This document shows, piece by piece, positions 24,231 through 36,844 of a DNA stretch of 64,000 nt (positions are counted from its first letter, which is position 1; each line of letters starts with the position of its first letter). The notes under the pieces are model-generated. The model saw only the letters and a list, made by a program, of their open reading frames with translations, ran no database searches and was not told the DNA's origin. This stretch comes from Dillenia suffruticosa. Its lineage: Eukaryota > Streptophyta > Magnoliopsida > Dilleniales > Dilleniaceae. The translations under genes were made by a program, and so were the position numbers. The DNA lies in assembly GCA_033439265.1 (NCBI GenBank), contig JAVTVX010000012.1:33048261-33112260 (forward strand). Reading direction: 5' to 3'.

Positions 24231-25358
24231 TTATATACTGTTTTAAATGCTTATTTTAATATATGACATGCATACATTATTGGGTTACATATTTAATTCA
24301 TGCACTATTTGTTGTCATATATTGTGATTTTGTGATAAAAGATATGTCAGACAGGCATGGTCGACTCTCTCACACGAGTGACCACCTCCGACTCTGAATG
24401 AGCGAAGATGAGACAGATTCTAGTCGTAAGAGGCTTTGAGAGTAGCCCTACTAGAACATAAGTCGCCCTGATATGTATTCAGGATGTGATCATATGTGAT
24501 ATGACCGACATGAAAATACCCACATCCATGTTGTTTGTAAGTAGTCAGATTTGAGATCTCAGATATCACCTGCAATTTGTGATATTGTCTCTGAGATGCT
24601 CTCTCTGAGATCTCTGGGTAAAGTCTTATGTGTAGACTGAGTCCCACACCTACGCAGTATTAGAGAAATCCGACATATGCCCTTTGAGGGATGGGGGAAT
24701 AATACTGTGGCACGTGTTTTATACCACGTGTGATGAGACAACCATGGGACAGTGGGAGCTATTATTTGAGACGATAGTTTGATATTGATCCCCGTTCCCA
24801 CTGTGTGAGACCTGAGATCTATTGGGTGGGATCTCTTATGCCCTTATTACTTTCTGCTGTCTCTAGAAATTTTGGTTCAGTGTTGCTACTTTAGTCTGTT
24901 TACCTATGGTCCGGAAGATAAATTGAGGTCTAAGGGGTAGGTCTAGGAAAGCAGCTGAATTGAGACCGATAGATTCGAGTTTGGGAAAAGGAAGGCCAAT
25001 AGACATTACATCATTATCGTGTATTCACAGGTCGACCTGTTATGTTAATCCATGTTGAGATTCAAACATAATAATGAATATATAGTCAAGCAAATTGATT
25101 GGAGATCACTTTCGATAAGGAAAGTGGCTCGATGGATGTAAATGCATTGAGTTTGGGGTATAGCAAATTATTTTTATACTAACGGTGACTCATCGATCAT
25201 CCTAACAGGTGTATCGAGAAATTTTTGCTTGCAGGTATACTCGCCGGTCGCACGACGCCCAATCCAGTATGAAAGTCCAGTAGGGTGATGTGATAGATCG
25301 CATGAGTTGTGATCTTGTGATTGACGGAAGTGAAATGCCCTCATGTGCAAGTGGGAGA

Positions 25359-25865
25359 TATAGATTAGTGTGCCCAAGAGGGGTATTTTGGTACTTTAGG
25401 GATCATGGGGTAACTCCCATTATCCCACTAACCATCTAATTAACTCCCTAATAATGACTTGCCTAAAAGATCAGTGGACATACCAAAGGTGAAGAGGTGA
25501 GCTTTCTCTCCATTCTCGAGTGAACAGTGACCTTTCTCTCCATTCTTGAGTGAACAGTGGTGAACAGTAACCAAGAGTGAGAAAATGGTTAGGATTGCAC
25601 AATTCTCTGAGAGAGAAAACACCGTGAGGGTTGGAGATTTTCGCGTAGGAAAATCTCCCATCGTCGAACGATACACCGGATATGAGGCTTGAGGTATCGT
25701 GGAATTGCGGTGGTGGTTCGATTGCGTAATCACCATCCGACCGTGTGATCCGTTCGAGCGATATCGCGACATGGTGGATTTTGGAGACCACCATATAGAG
25801 GTATTTATCCTGAAAAATTCCGAACTATTTATTTTACGCTTCCGCATGTGCGATTAAATTCAGCA
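25359..25865 (+). repeat. 3' LTR of copia element 1
   Basis: It is about 507 bp, longer than the left LTR mainly because of a tandem duplication of about 30 bp around 25501-25560 (CTTTCTCTCCATTCT repeated). It ends ...ATTCAGCA, followed by the GTGCC target duplication. Confidence 0.85.
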
Positions 25866-25870
25866 GTGCC

Positions 25871-27540
25871 TTTGATTGTTCATACGAAATGCAGCGTTTT
25901 CTACGTTAAGGTTTTTTACCATGATCTAGTTTGATTTCTCTCACCGCAAAATTTGGTCTTTCTACTCGATTTTTTTTTTGTTACTTACTTTCAAATATAC
26001 CTCAAAATTACATTCAATTAAATTTTGAAAATACTCAGACTTTCTAAAATTTTAATATATTTAATTTTATATTTTTATGTCTTGCTTTTTTAAGCAAGTA
26101 TATTTAATATTTATAAAAAGTTTTTAAAATGAGAATAAGAAAAGTATTCATTAAGAGATCGGATATTTCGAGTTGGGCCCATTATACTTTTATCTTATAC
26201 ACAGCTTACATACAGTTGTATCATATCAAATAATATAATTTTTTCTCGCTTTTTCACGTGTGTCTTGATTGCAAGTGGGACCGAGGTTTGTTCAGTGGTC
26301 AATCTGATGAGAAACAATTGATTTGGCACAAAAAGTTATGCACGTACCTGGATGGGCAGGTGAAAATTACAGGGCAGGCTTCTAAATGGACAAGAAATAG
26401 CTGATAAGAGCGGGGTGGAGTCGAGAAATTCATCTCGAAGGAATCATAAAATAAAAATTATAAAAAAAAAAAACTCGTATATTTTTAATTAGAGATATAA
26501 AAAATATTAAATATATTAAATAATTTATAAAAATTATACTCTATGTTTTTTTATTGATTCAAATTTATGTATAATTGATTCTACAAACTGAACCAGCGAT
26601 CAATAGTTTGACTCGATTCAATTTTGATCTAGTTTGAGTGGAGTTCGTGATATAATTGAGAATTCGAGTAATAAAATTTTAAAAGTTAAAAACTTATCGA
26701 GTAATTCAATAACATATATTAGTATATATTATATATATTTATATATTATTATGATATAAAAATTAAATTAAATAGAATATTATATATATATATATATATA
26801 AATTACTCATCGAGTTCGATTAAAAAATTCGAGTGTAAGTTCGTGTTGAGAGATAATCAAAATTTGACTCGACTCGAATACATTTCTAATCGATTCTGAA
26901 TTAAAAATATTAATAATTTATTTTCAGTATAAATAACTAAATTATCTACAATTATGAATTTGAAAATATATTTGATATTATGGTTCTCTAAATGAGAAAA
27001 TAAAAACAATCCAAAATCACCAAATGAAAAAAATTTGAATGGAAAAAAAAACCAAAAACCATACATTTTTATTAAATTAGGGTTAAACTTTCATTGAAAA
27101 GAAGATCAACCCCACAAACCCTAAACATCAAATATAATATTATTTTAAACTTTTAAAATATAAATTTTATTGTTTTAGACATTTGGAGGGGATCATAACT
27201 CTTTTTTGAGGCTACAAAGCTTAAAAATTAAAATTTTATACTTAATAAAAAATTTTCAAATTTTGAGGCCCTAAAAATTTAAATTTTATATGTAAAATTT
27301 TTTTTTTCAAAGTCTGGGAAGGCCATTGTCCCCCAAGGCAATATGTGGCTCTGCCACCAGATAAGAGGCTCTCGAGAAAACTCAGGATTGAGGTCTGCTT
27401 GGTGGCCAATCTTCAGCACATAAATCTTGTTCTGCACCTCAGCTTTGGCCCTGAATGAGATGAGAAAATCTTTATTCATGAATTTGTTGTCAACACAAGT
27501 TTAGATTGATTTCTATTTGGTATATTCTCTTGTCCAACAG
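25871..27540. other. Intergenic, AT-rich
   Basis: No gene recognised. It has a (TA)n run at about 26780-26801 and GAGTTCGATT/ACTCGACTCGAA phrases (26600-26880) typical of decayed short repeats. The minus frame at 27279-27479 has no recognised family. Confidence 0.45.
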
Positions 27541-28000
27541 GAGTTGGATATGTTATTTATTAGTGAATATAACTACTGATTAATTCAATAACTCCGGAAT
27601 TGCTTATTTCCTTGTAGATCCAAACACAAGTGCAAGTTTGGATTGGAAAGCACAGTTCAATATCATTGAGAGAATTGCTAGGGGACTTCTATATCTTCAT
27701 GAAGGTTCTCTGACAGGATTTTACATCAGGACCTTGAATCTAGCCATATTTTATTGTGGAGACATGATTCCCACGGTTGCAAGTTTTTCAGTATAAATAG
27801 TAGAGGTTATGGGAAATGTTTAAGAGAATTTAATCGACTTTCCTCCCATCTTCCTTCCATTATTGTCATATCAACGCCATATCATGACTGCTTCCATGCA
27901 ATTCCCAATAAAAGCCTTTGATTTTAACCTTGGGATTATTTTTTTTTTCTGTTTTCAGAATTAAAAAATAGCAATTGAATTATAATTTATTAATATAATT
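27541..28000 (+). repeat. Spacer upstream of intact CRK, duplicated at the window's right end
   Basis: Matches 63603-63999 through phrases such as ATATCATG(A/G)CTGCTTCCATG and AAAGCCTTTGATTTTA. This copy additionally carries the kinase exon relic at 27617-27800. The right-hand copy lacks that block. Confidence 0.8.
27617..27800 (+). pseudogene. CRK kinase exon relic
   Basis: After a plausible acceptor (CCTTGTAG) the plus strand reads [31 protein letters not shown], then a decayed stretch aligning with the catalytic loop ([10 protein letters not shown] has become DLESSHILLW). It corresponds to exon 5 of the intact CRK at 30688-30925. The HRD motif is degraded and no neighbouring kinase exons are present, so it is an orphan exon left from a lost cluster member. 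Confidence 0.75.
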
Positions 28001-28086
28001 AAAATCTCTGTTATTTTAATTATGAAAAATTAGTAAGATCCAAATTAAGATATTTTTTTCTAAATTTTAATATTTTCTTGATTATG

Positions 28087-28172
28087 TTGACTTGGAAAAG
28101 TCGGGTCAACATGAAACAATATGATCCAAGATGCATACAAATCAAAAGTAGGGACAACCAAAAAATTTGACT
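28087..28172 (+). promoter_or_regulatory. Cluster of three W-box cores upstream of the CRK
   Basis: TTGACT at 28087-28092, TTGACC on the minus strand at 28104-28109, and TTGACT at 28167-28172, that is three WRKY cores within 86 bp, 430-510 bp before the start codon. Clustered W-boxes are typical of pathogen- and salicylate-responsive CRK promoters. Response here is inferred. Confidence 0.5.
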
Positions 28173-28389
28173 TTGCAATCCCATTCTCATGCTGAATTAT
28201 CTTCGATTTCGGAATTTGTCCTCACCCTCTCCTGTCCTCTTCAACCACTATTACTTTTGAATTCTTGTTCAGAGTAAAACGCACTTAAAAAAAAAAAAGG
28301 AAAGAAAAGCAAGTTGAGTTAAAGACCCAACACATTTAACACATTTAATAATTTGGATTGGTCTTTAACAACTTCACGAGAAATACAAA

Positions 28390-28398
28390 TATATAAAT
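28390..28398 (+). promoter_or_regulatory. TATA box candidate of the CRK
   Basis: TATATAAAT, 200 bp before the ATG at 28598, at a reasonable distance for a short 5' leader. It is the best TATA match in the proximal region, though the DNA is AT-rich. Confidence 0.4.
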
Positions 28399-28597
28399 AA
28401 AACAGTACTTAGACCCAAGAACCCAGTTCTATCATAAACCGGAATGTAAGCGCGCGCACACGGTATTTGAACTAAGAAAAAGATATTTCAAACATTGCCA
28501 GCTATATTGCTTTTCCGAATTGGAAACTGAGGATACATTTCGTTGAGACCACCTAAAACCAGAAATCCTCTGCCATTGAGAGTAAAGCAAGGCAATT

Positions 28598-31800
<3,203 letters not shown>

Positions 31801-32779
31801 AGTCCATGAAAGGTTATCTGAAGTAGCAAGTTTTATTTGCTTGTGCATTTGAAGTTTGAGGTTAGATAATTGATTCATCGGACTGGTTAATGATCATTTT
31901 TGTTTGCCTTCTTGGGACTAGTTTTTCTATTTTTTATTTAAGCACATATAGAGAGAGAGTGGGGGGGGGGAGAATGAGAGAGAGAGTAAGGTAGGTTGTT
32001 GCATCTGGAATAAGAATAAAAAATCTTAAAAATCAAAATTAGAATTAAAATCAGAATCAGATTCCAATATCAAATGTTTAGTTCAAATTATGAAATGAAT
32101 ATGATTATAATCGTTAATATTTGGTAAGTATATCTTTCGAAAATCATATAATTATTAATTTTATCATTAATAAAAAATATTTTAAATTTTATTTTCTAAA
32201 CTTAAAACTAAAATTAAAATATGTTTCAAAATATTTTTAAAATTAATATTTTATTTTATTTTTTAAAAATGTTTTAAAATCAATTTTATTGAGGAGGAGG
32301 GACTAGTGTTTGCTGGTATTCCTCCAATTTCTGAAGGAGGTGGCTTGTATCCCTGTGAATACAGATTAATGCAAGATCAGACATGTTAGCAAAAACCAAA
32401 TGGATAGAAACAACAATGAAACACATAAATATAACACTATATATAAATAACCTTAAAATGTAATCTAATGTAACATGTAATCTCTTTTTTTTTTTTTTTT
32501 GGTCCGAATTCTATCCAATTAACGATTGATTTTAGAAAGTATCAAGGTCTGGGACTTTCTCTTCCTAGATCGCTGCTGTTCTAGAACTTCTTGGATTTAA
32601 GATACAAAAACACCTCAAATTTACCAAAAATTAAACCTCCAAAATTCTTAAAATATCCAAAAATTCTATCGGCCAAACCAAAATGTAATTATGAAGATGA
32701 GACAAAAACGCAGATCAGAAAATAAAAATGAAAATTTAGGAAGAACAGATCTAGATTAAGAAAAAACAGAGAAACCCCA

Positions 32780-32780
<1 letters not shown>
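31801..32780. other. 3' flank of the CRK, intergenic
   Basis: Includes a candidate poly(A) signal AATAAA (32015-32020), a GA/G-rich patch (31950-31990), and A/T-rich DNA. No other gene recognised. Confidence 0.45.

Positions 32781-32813
<33 letters not shown>
32781..32813. repeat. (GA)n microsatellite
   Basis: A GA run of about 32 bp in what would be the first intron of the BES1/BZR1-like relic. Confidence 0.85.
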
Positions 32814-32815
<2 letters not shown>

Positions 32816-32854
32816 GACATATAGATCTCAGAAATGGGAAAAATGATTGAAGAC

Positions 32855-33074
32855 CTTCTGATAAGTGGTGCCATCTTCTTCAACAACCCATCCAGCTTCA
32901 GCACAGAGAACTTTGAGGACTTCATTGTTGTCACGGTGTTTAGGAAGTTTATTATTTCCTTGAGCTCTAAGACCTGCGTAGATTTTAGCAGCTATGACTC
33001 ATCTTCTTCTCTATCTTCTCTTGTTGTTCTCTCTCTTTCCACGTGGGTAACCTTCCCGATGATCCCCCCGCCAT
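32855..33074 (-). pseudogene. BES1/BZR1 homolog (BEH-type) exon 1 relic
   Basis: On the minus strand an ATG (33074-33072) opens MAGGSSGRLPTWKER, followed by the family's basic region ([13 protein letters not shown]) and then [25 protein letters not shown] and GTTYQK. This is the DNA-binding N-terminus of brassinosteroid-response factors BES1/BZR1, normally ending at GTTYRK at the exon 1 donor; here too a GT follows at 32854-32853. It is not functional: two bases are missing from the GA run after TWKE, two codons of the basic region (RRERRRRA) are now stops, and the conserved Cys of KHCDNN is Arg. No later exons were found, and the following sequence looks like intron, so this is a genomic fragment and not a processed copy. 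Its upstream flank is duplicated at 62750-63600. Confidence 0.85.
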
Positions 33075-33172
33075 TGCTTCTTCCCCCCTCCCTCTCTCCC
33101 TCCCTCTCTCTCTCTCTCCCCGAGGCTTTTTGAGTTTTGGGTTGTGGGCAATGAGGCAGGGGTCTCTCTCAG

Positions 33173-33688
33173 TTTTTTTTTTTTTGGTTTACAAAAGAAA
33201 GAAACACAAACAAAAAGGAGAGAACAACACAGCGCAACAAGGACGACAGAGCATAGAACAGCTACTCAAGGTGGATGGCTTCAGGGCCTTCTCATCTGGA
33301 CAGCCCCAGAAGCATCAAGCTGGAGAAGCTCTTCCATTTCCACAGGAGGAAGATCAGATTCTTTTTTTTTTCTTTTTTTTTGGTGAAAGGAGGAAGATCA
33401 GATTCGTGAATGCCTGCAGGAACCCCCTGCTCCATTCTAGCCAGCTTATCGGCGCACTGATTCGCCTCTCTGAACACGTGAGTAATCTCATTAATGCCTA
33501 GCTCCTGGAGGATCTCCCTGCAGTCAAGGATCAGATACCTCCGAGGATGATCTTCTCCCACTCCTTCGTTGACGGCTCTAACAATGGTAAGAGCATCACA
33601 TTCAACCACCAAAGGACTCAACCTTCTCCTTCTAGCAATGCGCAGGCCCTCTCTCAAACCCCACAACTCAGCCATTTCTACCTGCAGG
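33173..33688 (-). mobile_element. LINE (L1-type) 5'-truncated 3' fragment
   Basis: The minus strand encodes an L1 RNase H tail (AELWGLREGLRIA, VVECDALTIVRAVN, REANQCADKLARME) and ends with ACC plus a 13-base A tail (T-run at 33173-33185). It lies within a CT-rich stretch that is uninterrupted in the duplicate at about 62817-62850, which defines both edges. The target duplication is probably CTCTCTC but is masked by the CT repeat. Same family as 763-4190. Confidence 0.85.
33362..33387 (-). mobile_element. 26-nt LINE-tail insertion with 18-bp target duplication
   Basis: AGGAGGAAGATCAGATTC occurs at 33344-33361 and again at 33388-33405. Between them is only a sequence that on the minus strand reads TTCACC followed by A9-G-A10. 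This is the 3' end and poly(A) of a LINE-type insertion truncated to almost nothing. Confidence 0.85.
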
Positions 33689-33943
33689 CCCTCTCTCTCT
33701 CTGAAAGAATAAGCACTTGCAAAAAGCAAACAAAAAAGCTCGCATTGTTGCTGTAGTCATCATTGTTGCAGGGTTAGGACTTATACAATGTTGCCACAAA
33801 TTCTTTTGGGCTGTCCCCTGTACAAAATCCCTTCCCAACCTGTGATCCCAGGTTAAATCCTTCTATGATTAAAAAAAAAAAAAATAAAAAAAAAAAATAA
33901 AACAAATTCTTTTGGACCGAAAATTTGATGATATCACATGGGC

Positions 33944-33951
33944 ATTTATGG
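33944..33951 (-). promoter_or_regulatory. TATA-like box of the BES1/BZR1-like relic
   Basis: CATAAATG on the minus strand. The duplicate reads CTATAAATG (63024-63032), a better TATA box, so this copy has probably decayed by one base. Without the LINE it would lie about 360 bp before the relic's ATG. Confidence 0.4.
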
Positions 33952-36679
33952 GAAACATTTCATTGCCTTTTTCTCCGTATGCCCCAGGCCCTGCCCACAT
34001 CCTCGTTTTAACAAGTTTGGTTTCAATGGGTTTTTTTTTTTTTGGTTAGACTGATATTCAAATCTAAAATCATGAAGAGAGTTGTGATCAATAGACTATC
34101 TCTTAAAATAGTTTATACCTATCTTGACACCAAACATATGCGTCTAAAGTGCCACGCACACTAAGCTTGGAATTCTTACAATCTATTGAAAAATCAAATT
34201 TTGTTCTTTAATTTTTATGTAATAAATTCAATCCAATCAAATCTATCACTAAATAAGAGTTCGGACAAAAATTTTAAACTTAATGATCAACTTGGACCGA
34301 AGTTAAGTATTATGTATTTAAATTGTCCACTTGAACAGTCGAATTTCATATGCTAGCGGGCATAGAATTAAACTACAGTATCGAAGACGATGGGCATAAT
34401 TGTGAATAGACCAGCAATTCTACCAAACTCCTATATAGCGATTAAACATTATACTCTGTTAATCATCAATCTCATATTTGAGCCATGATAATGGAGAAAT
34501 GGATTTATGGGAGCCAAGTTCTTAACGGATCTTACAATTCTTTGATTGAATTAATCATATAGAACTGTCACGCCCTAAACCGGGATCGTGAACAGCCGCC
34601 CGTTGCCCTAGGATGCCGGCTATATTTTTATAGAAAATCGGGTAGAACCTCTCCATAAATCGGAGGTTTCCCGTGTACAATTAAACCTATATAATCAAAA
34701 TCAATCTATAATTTAAATAAATGGTTATCCCGACCTCTCCAAAATCAACAAACACCACCGCCAGCATCTAGAACAACGCAAGGCTACAAGTTTCTAGCAG
34801 TCCTAGCCACAGACCTCTACTGTCATGCCCAACTAGAGCATGAGCAGCCGCTATACCGAGCGCACCTAAATTTATACAATGTATAACACATTTCCCAAAT
34901 AACATTCAAATACGTACAATCACCTCAATGCAAATGAAATATGAGAGTTAAACTATACAGTCATCCCAAAATAAGTACATGGCCAACTACGGACCTCAAT
35001 GTCAAGATCTCACAGGGTCGAAACTAAATTAGAAGTAAATCTCATCGTCAGAACACCAAATCCGCTCTAGAGCCTGTAACGCCACCCTATCACAATCAAC
35101 CTGTCTGAGGAGGGAAAAGAGAGGGGTGAGTATCATGGGAAGATACTCAGTGAGTTAGGGGGATAATATCAAGCATAAATAGTATATGTGAACAATTGGA
35201 GTGTCAAATAATATCATTTGAAACAAAAATTTACATTTCGCAGTAAAAACATGATATTTTTATCAATTTGAAATCATTTAATCAAACACACGATAACAAG
35301 CATGTATGCATCCATTTAAAATCAAGTAATGTTAGAGCGAGCCAAAAATAGTCCTGGCAAAGGTCAACCGTGACCAAGAACAGGCGCGTCGGGGGTTTTA
35401 TTATGCATAGACTTTGAAACGCTCTCTACCCCGATGTTGGCCATGAGTTCGCTGGGGCCAACTCATCAACGTGTATAGGACCCCGCCCGGTGGTAGACGG
35501 TAGCGTCATACACGTCCTCCCCCTACGTGAGTTCAACCGGCCGTGCCTATAGCCTTTAGAATAAATGACATTTGAGGATACTTCCTGCAAAAGCGTATCC
35601 GGGCAACCCGTGCCTTTACAAACGCCCTTCGTAGCTACGAAATCATCATAGTATCACAAGGGCACAACGTCCCATAGTATCACAAGGGCACAACGTCCCA
35701 GGGCACAATGTCCCACAAGTAACATCACATCATCTCATAACTAGTGGGCATCCAACCCACATAGTTCATCAAAACATTTCAAATCTGCGTGCCAATACGT
35801 TTCATTAAATCTTTTCAAACAGCATATCAATGCGACGGTAGAAAAGAAAATTTAAAATTTCAAGTAATGGCACAATTATTGTTTCATTTCAAACCAGGGA
35901 TGCATAGTCATCGTAATTAAAATTCAAAACACTCCAATAATCACAAAACAGATTTGAAATTCAATGTCATACGTCAGGTCAATGCATATCAAAAGCATGT
36001 TTTATCGTAAATACGACAGAAAACAAGTTTTACTATTTTATGCAAGAGATTAGAGTCCCACTCACTTATTTAGAGAGGGTGGTCACTCCCTACTTTTCAA
36101 CGACTCTCCAAAAGACAAACTTAATTAAATCATCAAGTTTTTACATCAAATAAAACCCTAATAAGGGAAAATTTTTTCACACTGCGAAGTGAGTGCGTTT
36201 CTCTCACCTAGAGTTCCTCGGGTTTCGGACCTAGCTGTCGTTCGCCCGTCGGATTGGTCTAAAACCTGTAATTGTTTCAAATTTCAATTATATTAGAAAC
36301 AACTAAATTTCTAACACCAAACCCTAGAATTTCAACCAAATATAGTCGTTACCTGCAGTACAGAAGATGCAGGTGAGCTCTCAAAGGGGAAAGCCGGTCG
36401 CGGGCTCGCGGGCCGTCACGGGCTCGCGGGCCGGTGGGCTGGCTGCTAGCGGGCTAGCCCGCTGGTGGCTCGCGGGCTCTTAGTCCGGCTTGCTGGCTGC
36501 AGCGGGCTTCGCGGGTTGCAGTGGGCCGCGGTTGGACTGGGCCTTGGGCCGCTGGTGGGCTTGCGGCTGGTGGGCTGGCCCGTTCACGGGCTAGGGCTCA
36601 CGCTCGCGAGCTAGAACGCACGCTCGCGAGCTGAGGTGCGCGCTCAGGACAGGATAGCGCGCTGTGAGGCGCGCGCGCT

Positions 36680-36692
36680 TGTAACACCAAGC

Positions 36693-36743
<51 letters not shown>

Positions 36744-36793
36744 GCAGCGTTTTGGCCCTCCCCCCAATTGAATTAGGGCTAAAGCCCTAATTC

Positions 36794-36844
<51 letters not shown>

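Larger units (their letters stand above)
18877..25865 (+). mobile_element. Ty1/copia LTR retrotransposon, old and broken
   Basis: Both LTRs are present (18877-19354 and 25359-25865), with a perfect 5-bp target duplication GTGCC (18872-18876 and 25866-25870). A degenerate tRNA-iMet-type primer site (CTATCAGAGC) follows the left LTR, and a purine tract AAGTGGGAGA (25349-25358) precedes the right one. Recognisable parts in order: gag (about 20880-21230), CCHC knuckle (about 21308-21345), pre-integrase and integrase pieces (about 21830-22300), reverse transcriptase (about 22700-23300), RNase H (about 23680-24220). The coding region is heavily broken, with well over ten breaks. By hand comparison the LTRs differ by roughly 8 percent, suggesting a few million years of age. 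Lineage within copia is not assigned. Confidence 0.85.
33080..34500 (-). repeat. 5' flank of the BES1/BZR1-like relic, duplicated at 62750-63600
   Basis: Shares GAGGCTTTTTGAG...GGGTTGTGGGCAAT, CTTGCAAAAAGCAAACAAA, and ATCTATCACTAAATAAGAGTTC with 62750-63600. Insertions differ: this copy has the LINE at 33173-33688 and lacks the SINE found at 63373. It is likely the promoter and leader of a former minus-strand gene. Confidence 0.8.

Noticed and set aside
27279-27479. Minus frame with balanced composition
   Set aside because: Too short and without a recognised domain; no splice or promoter context, left as unassigned intergenic.
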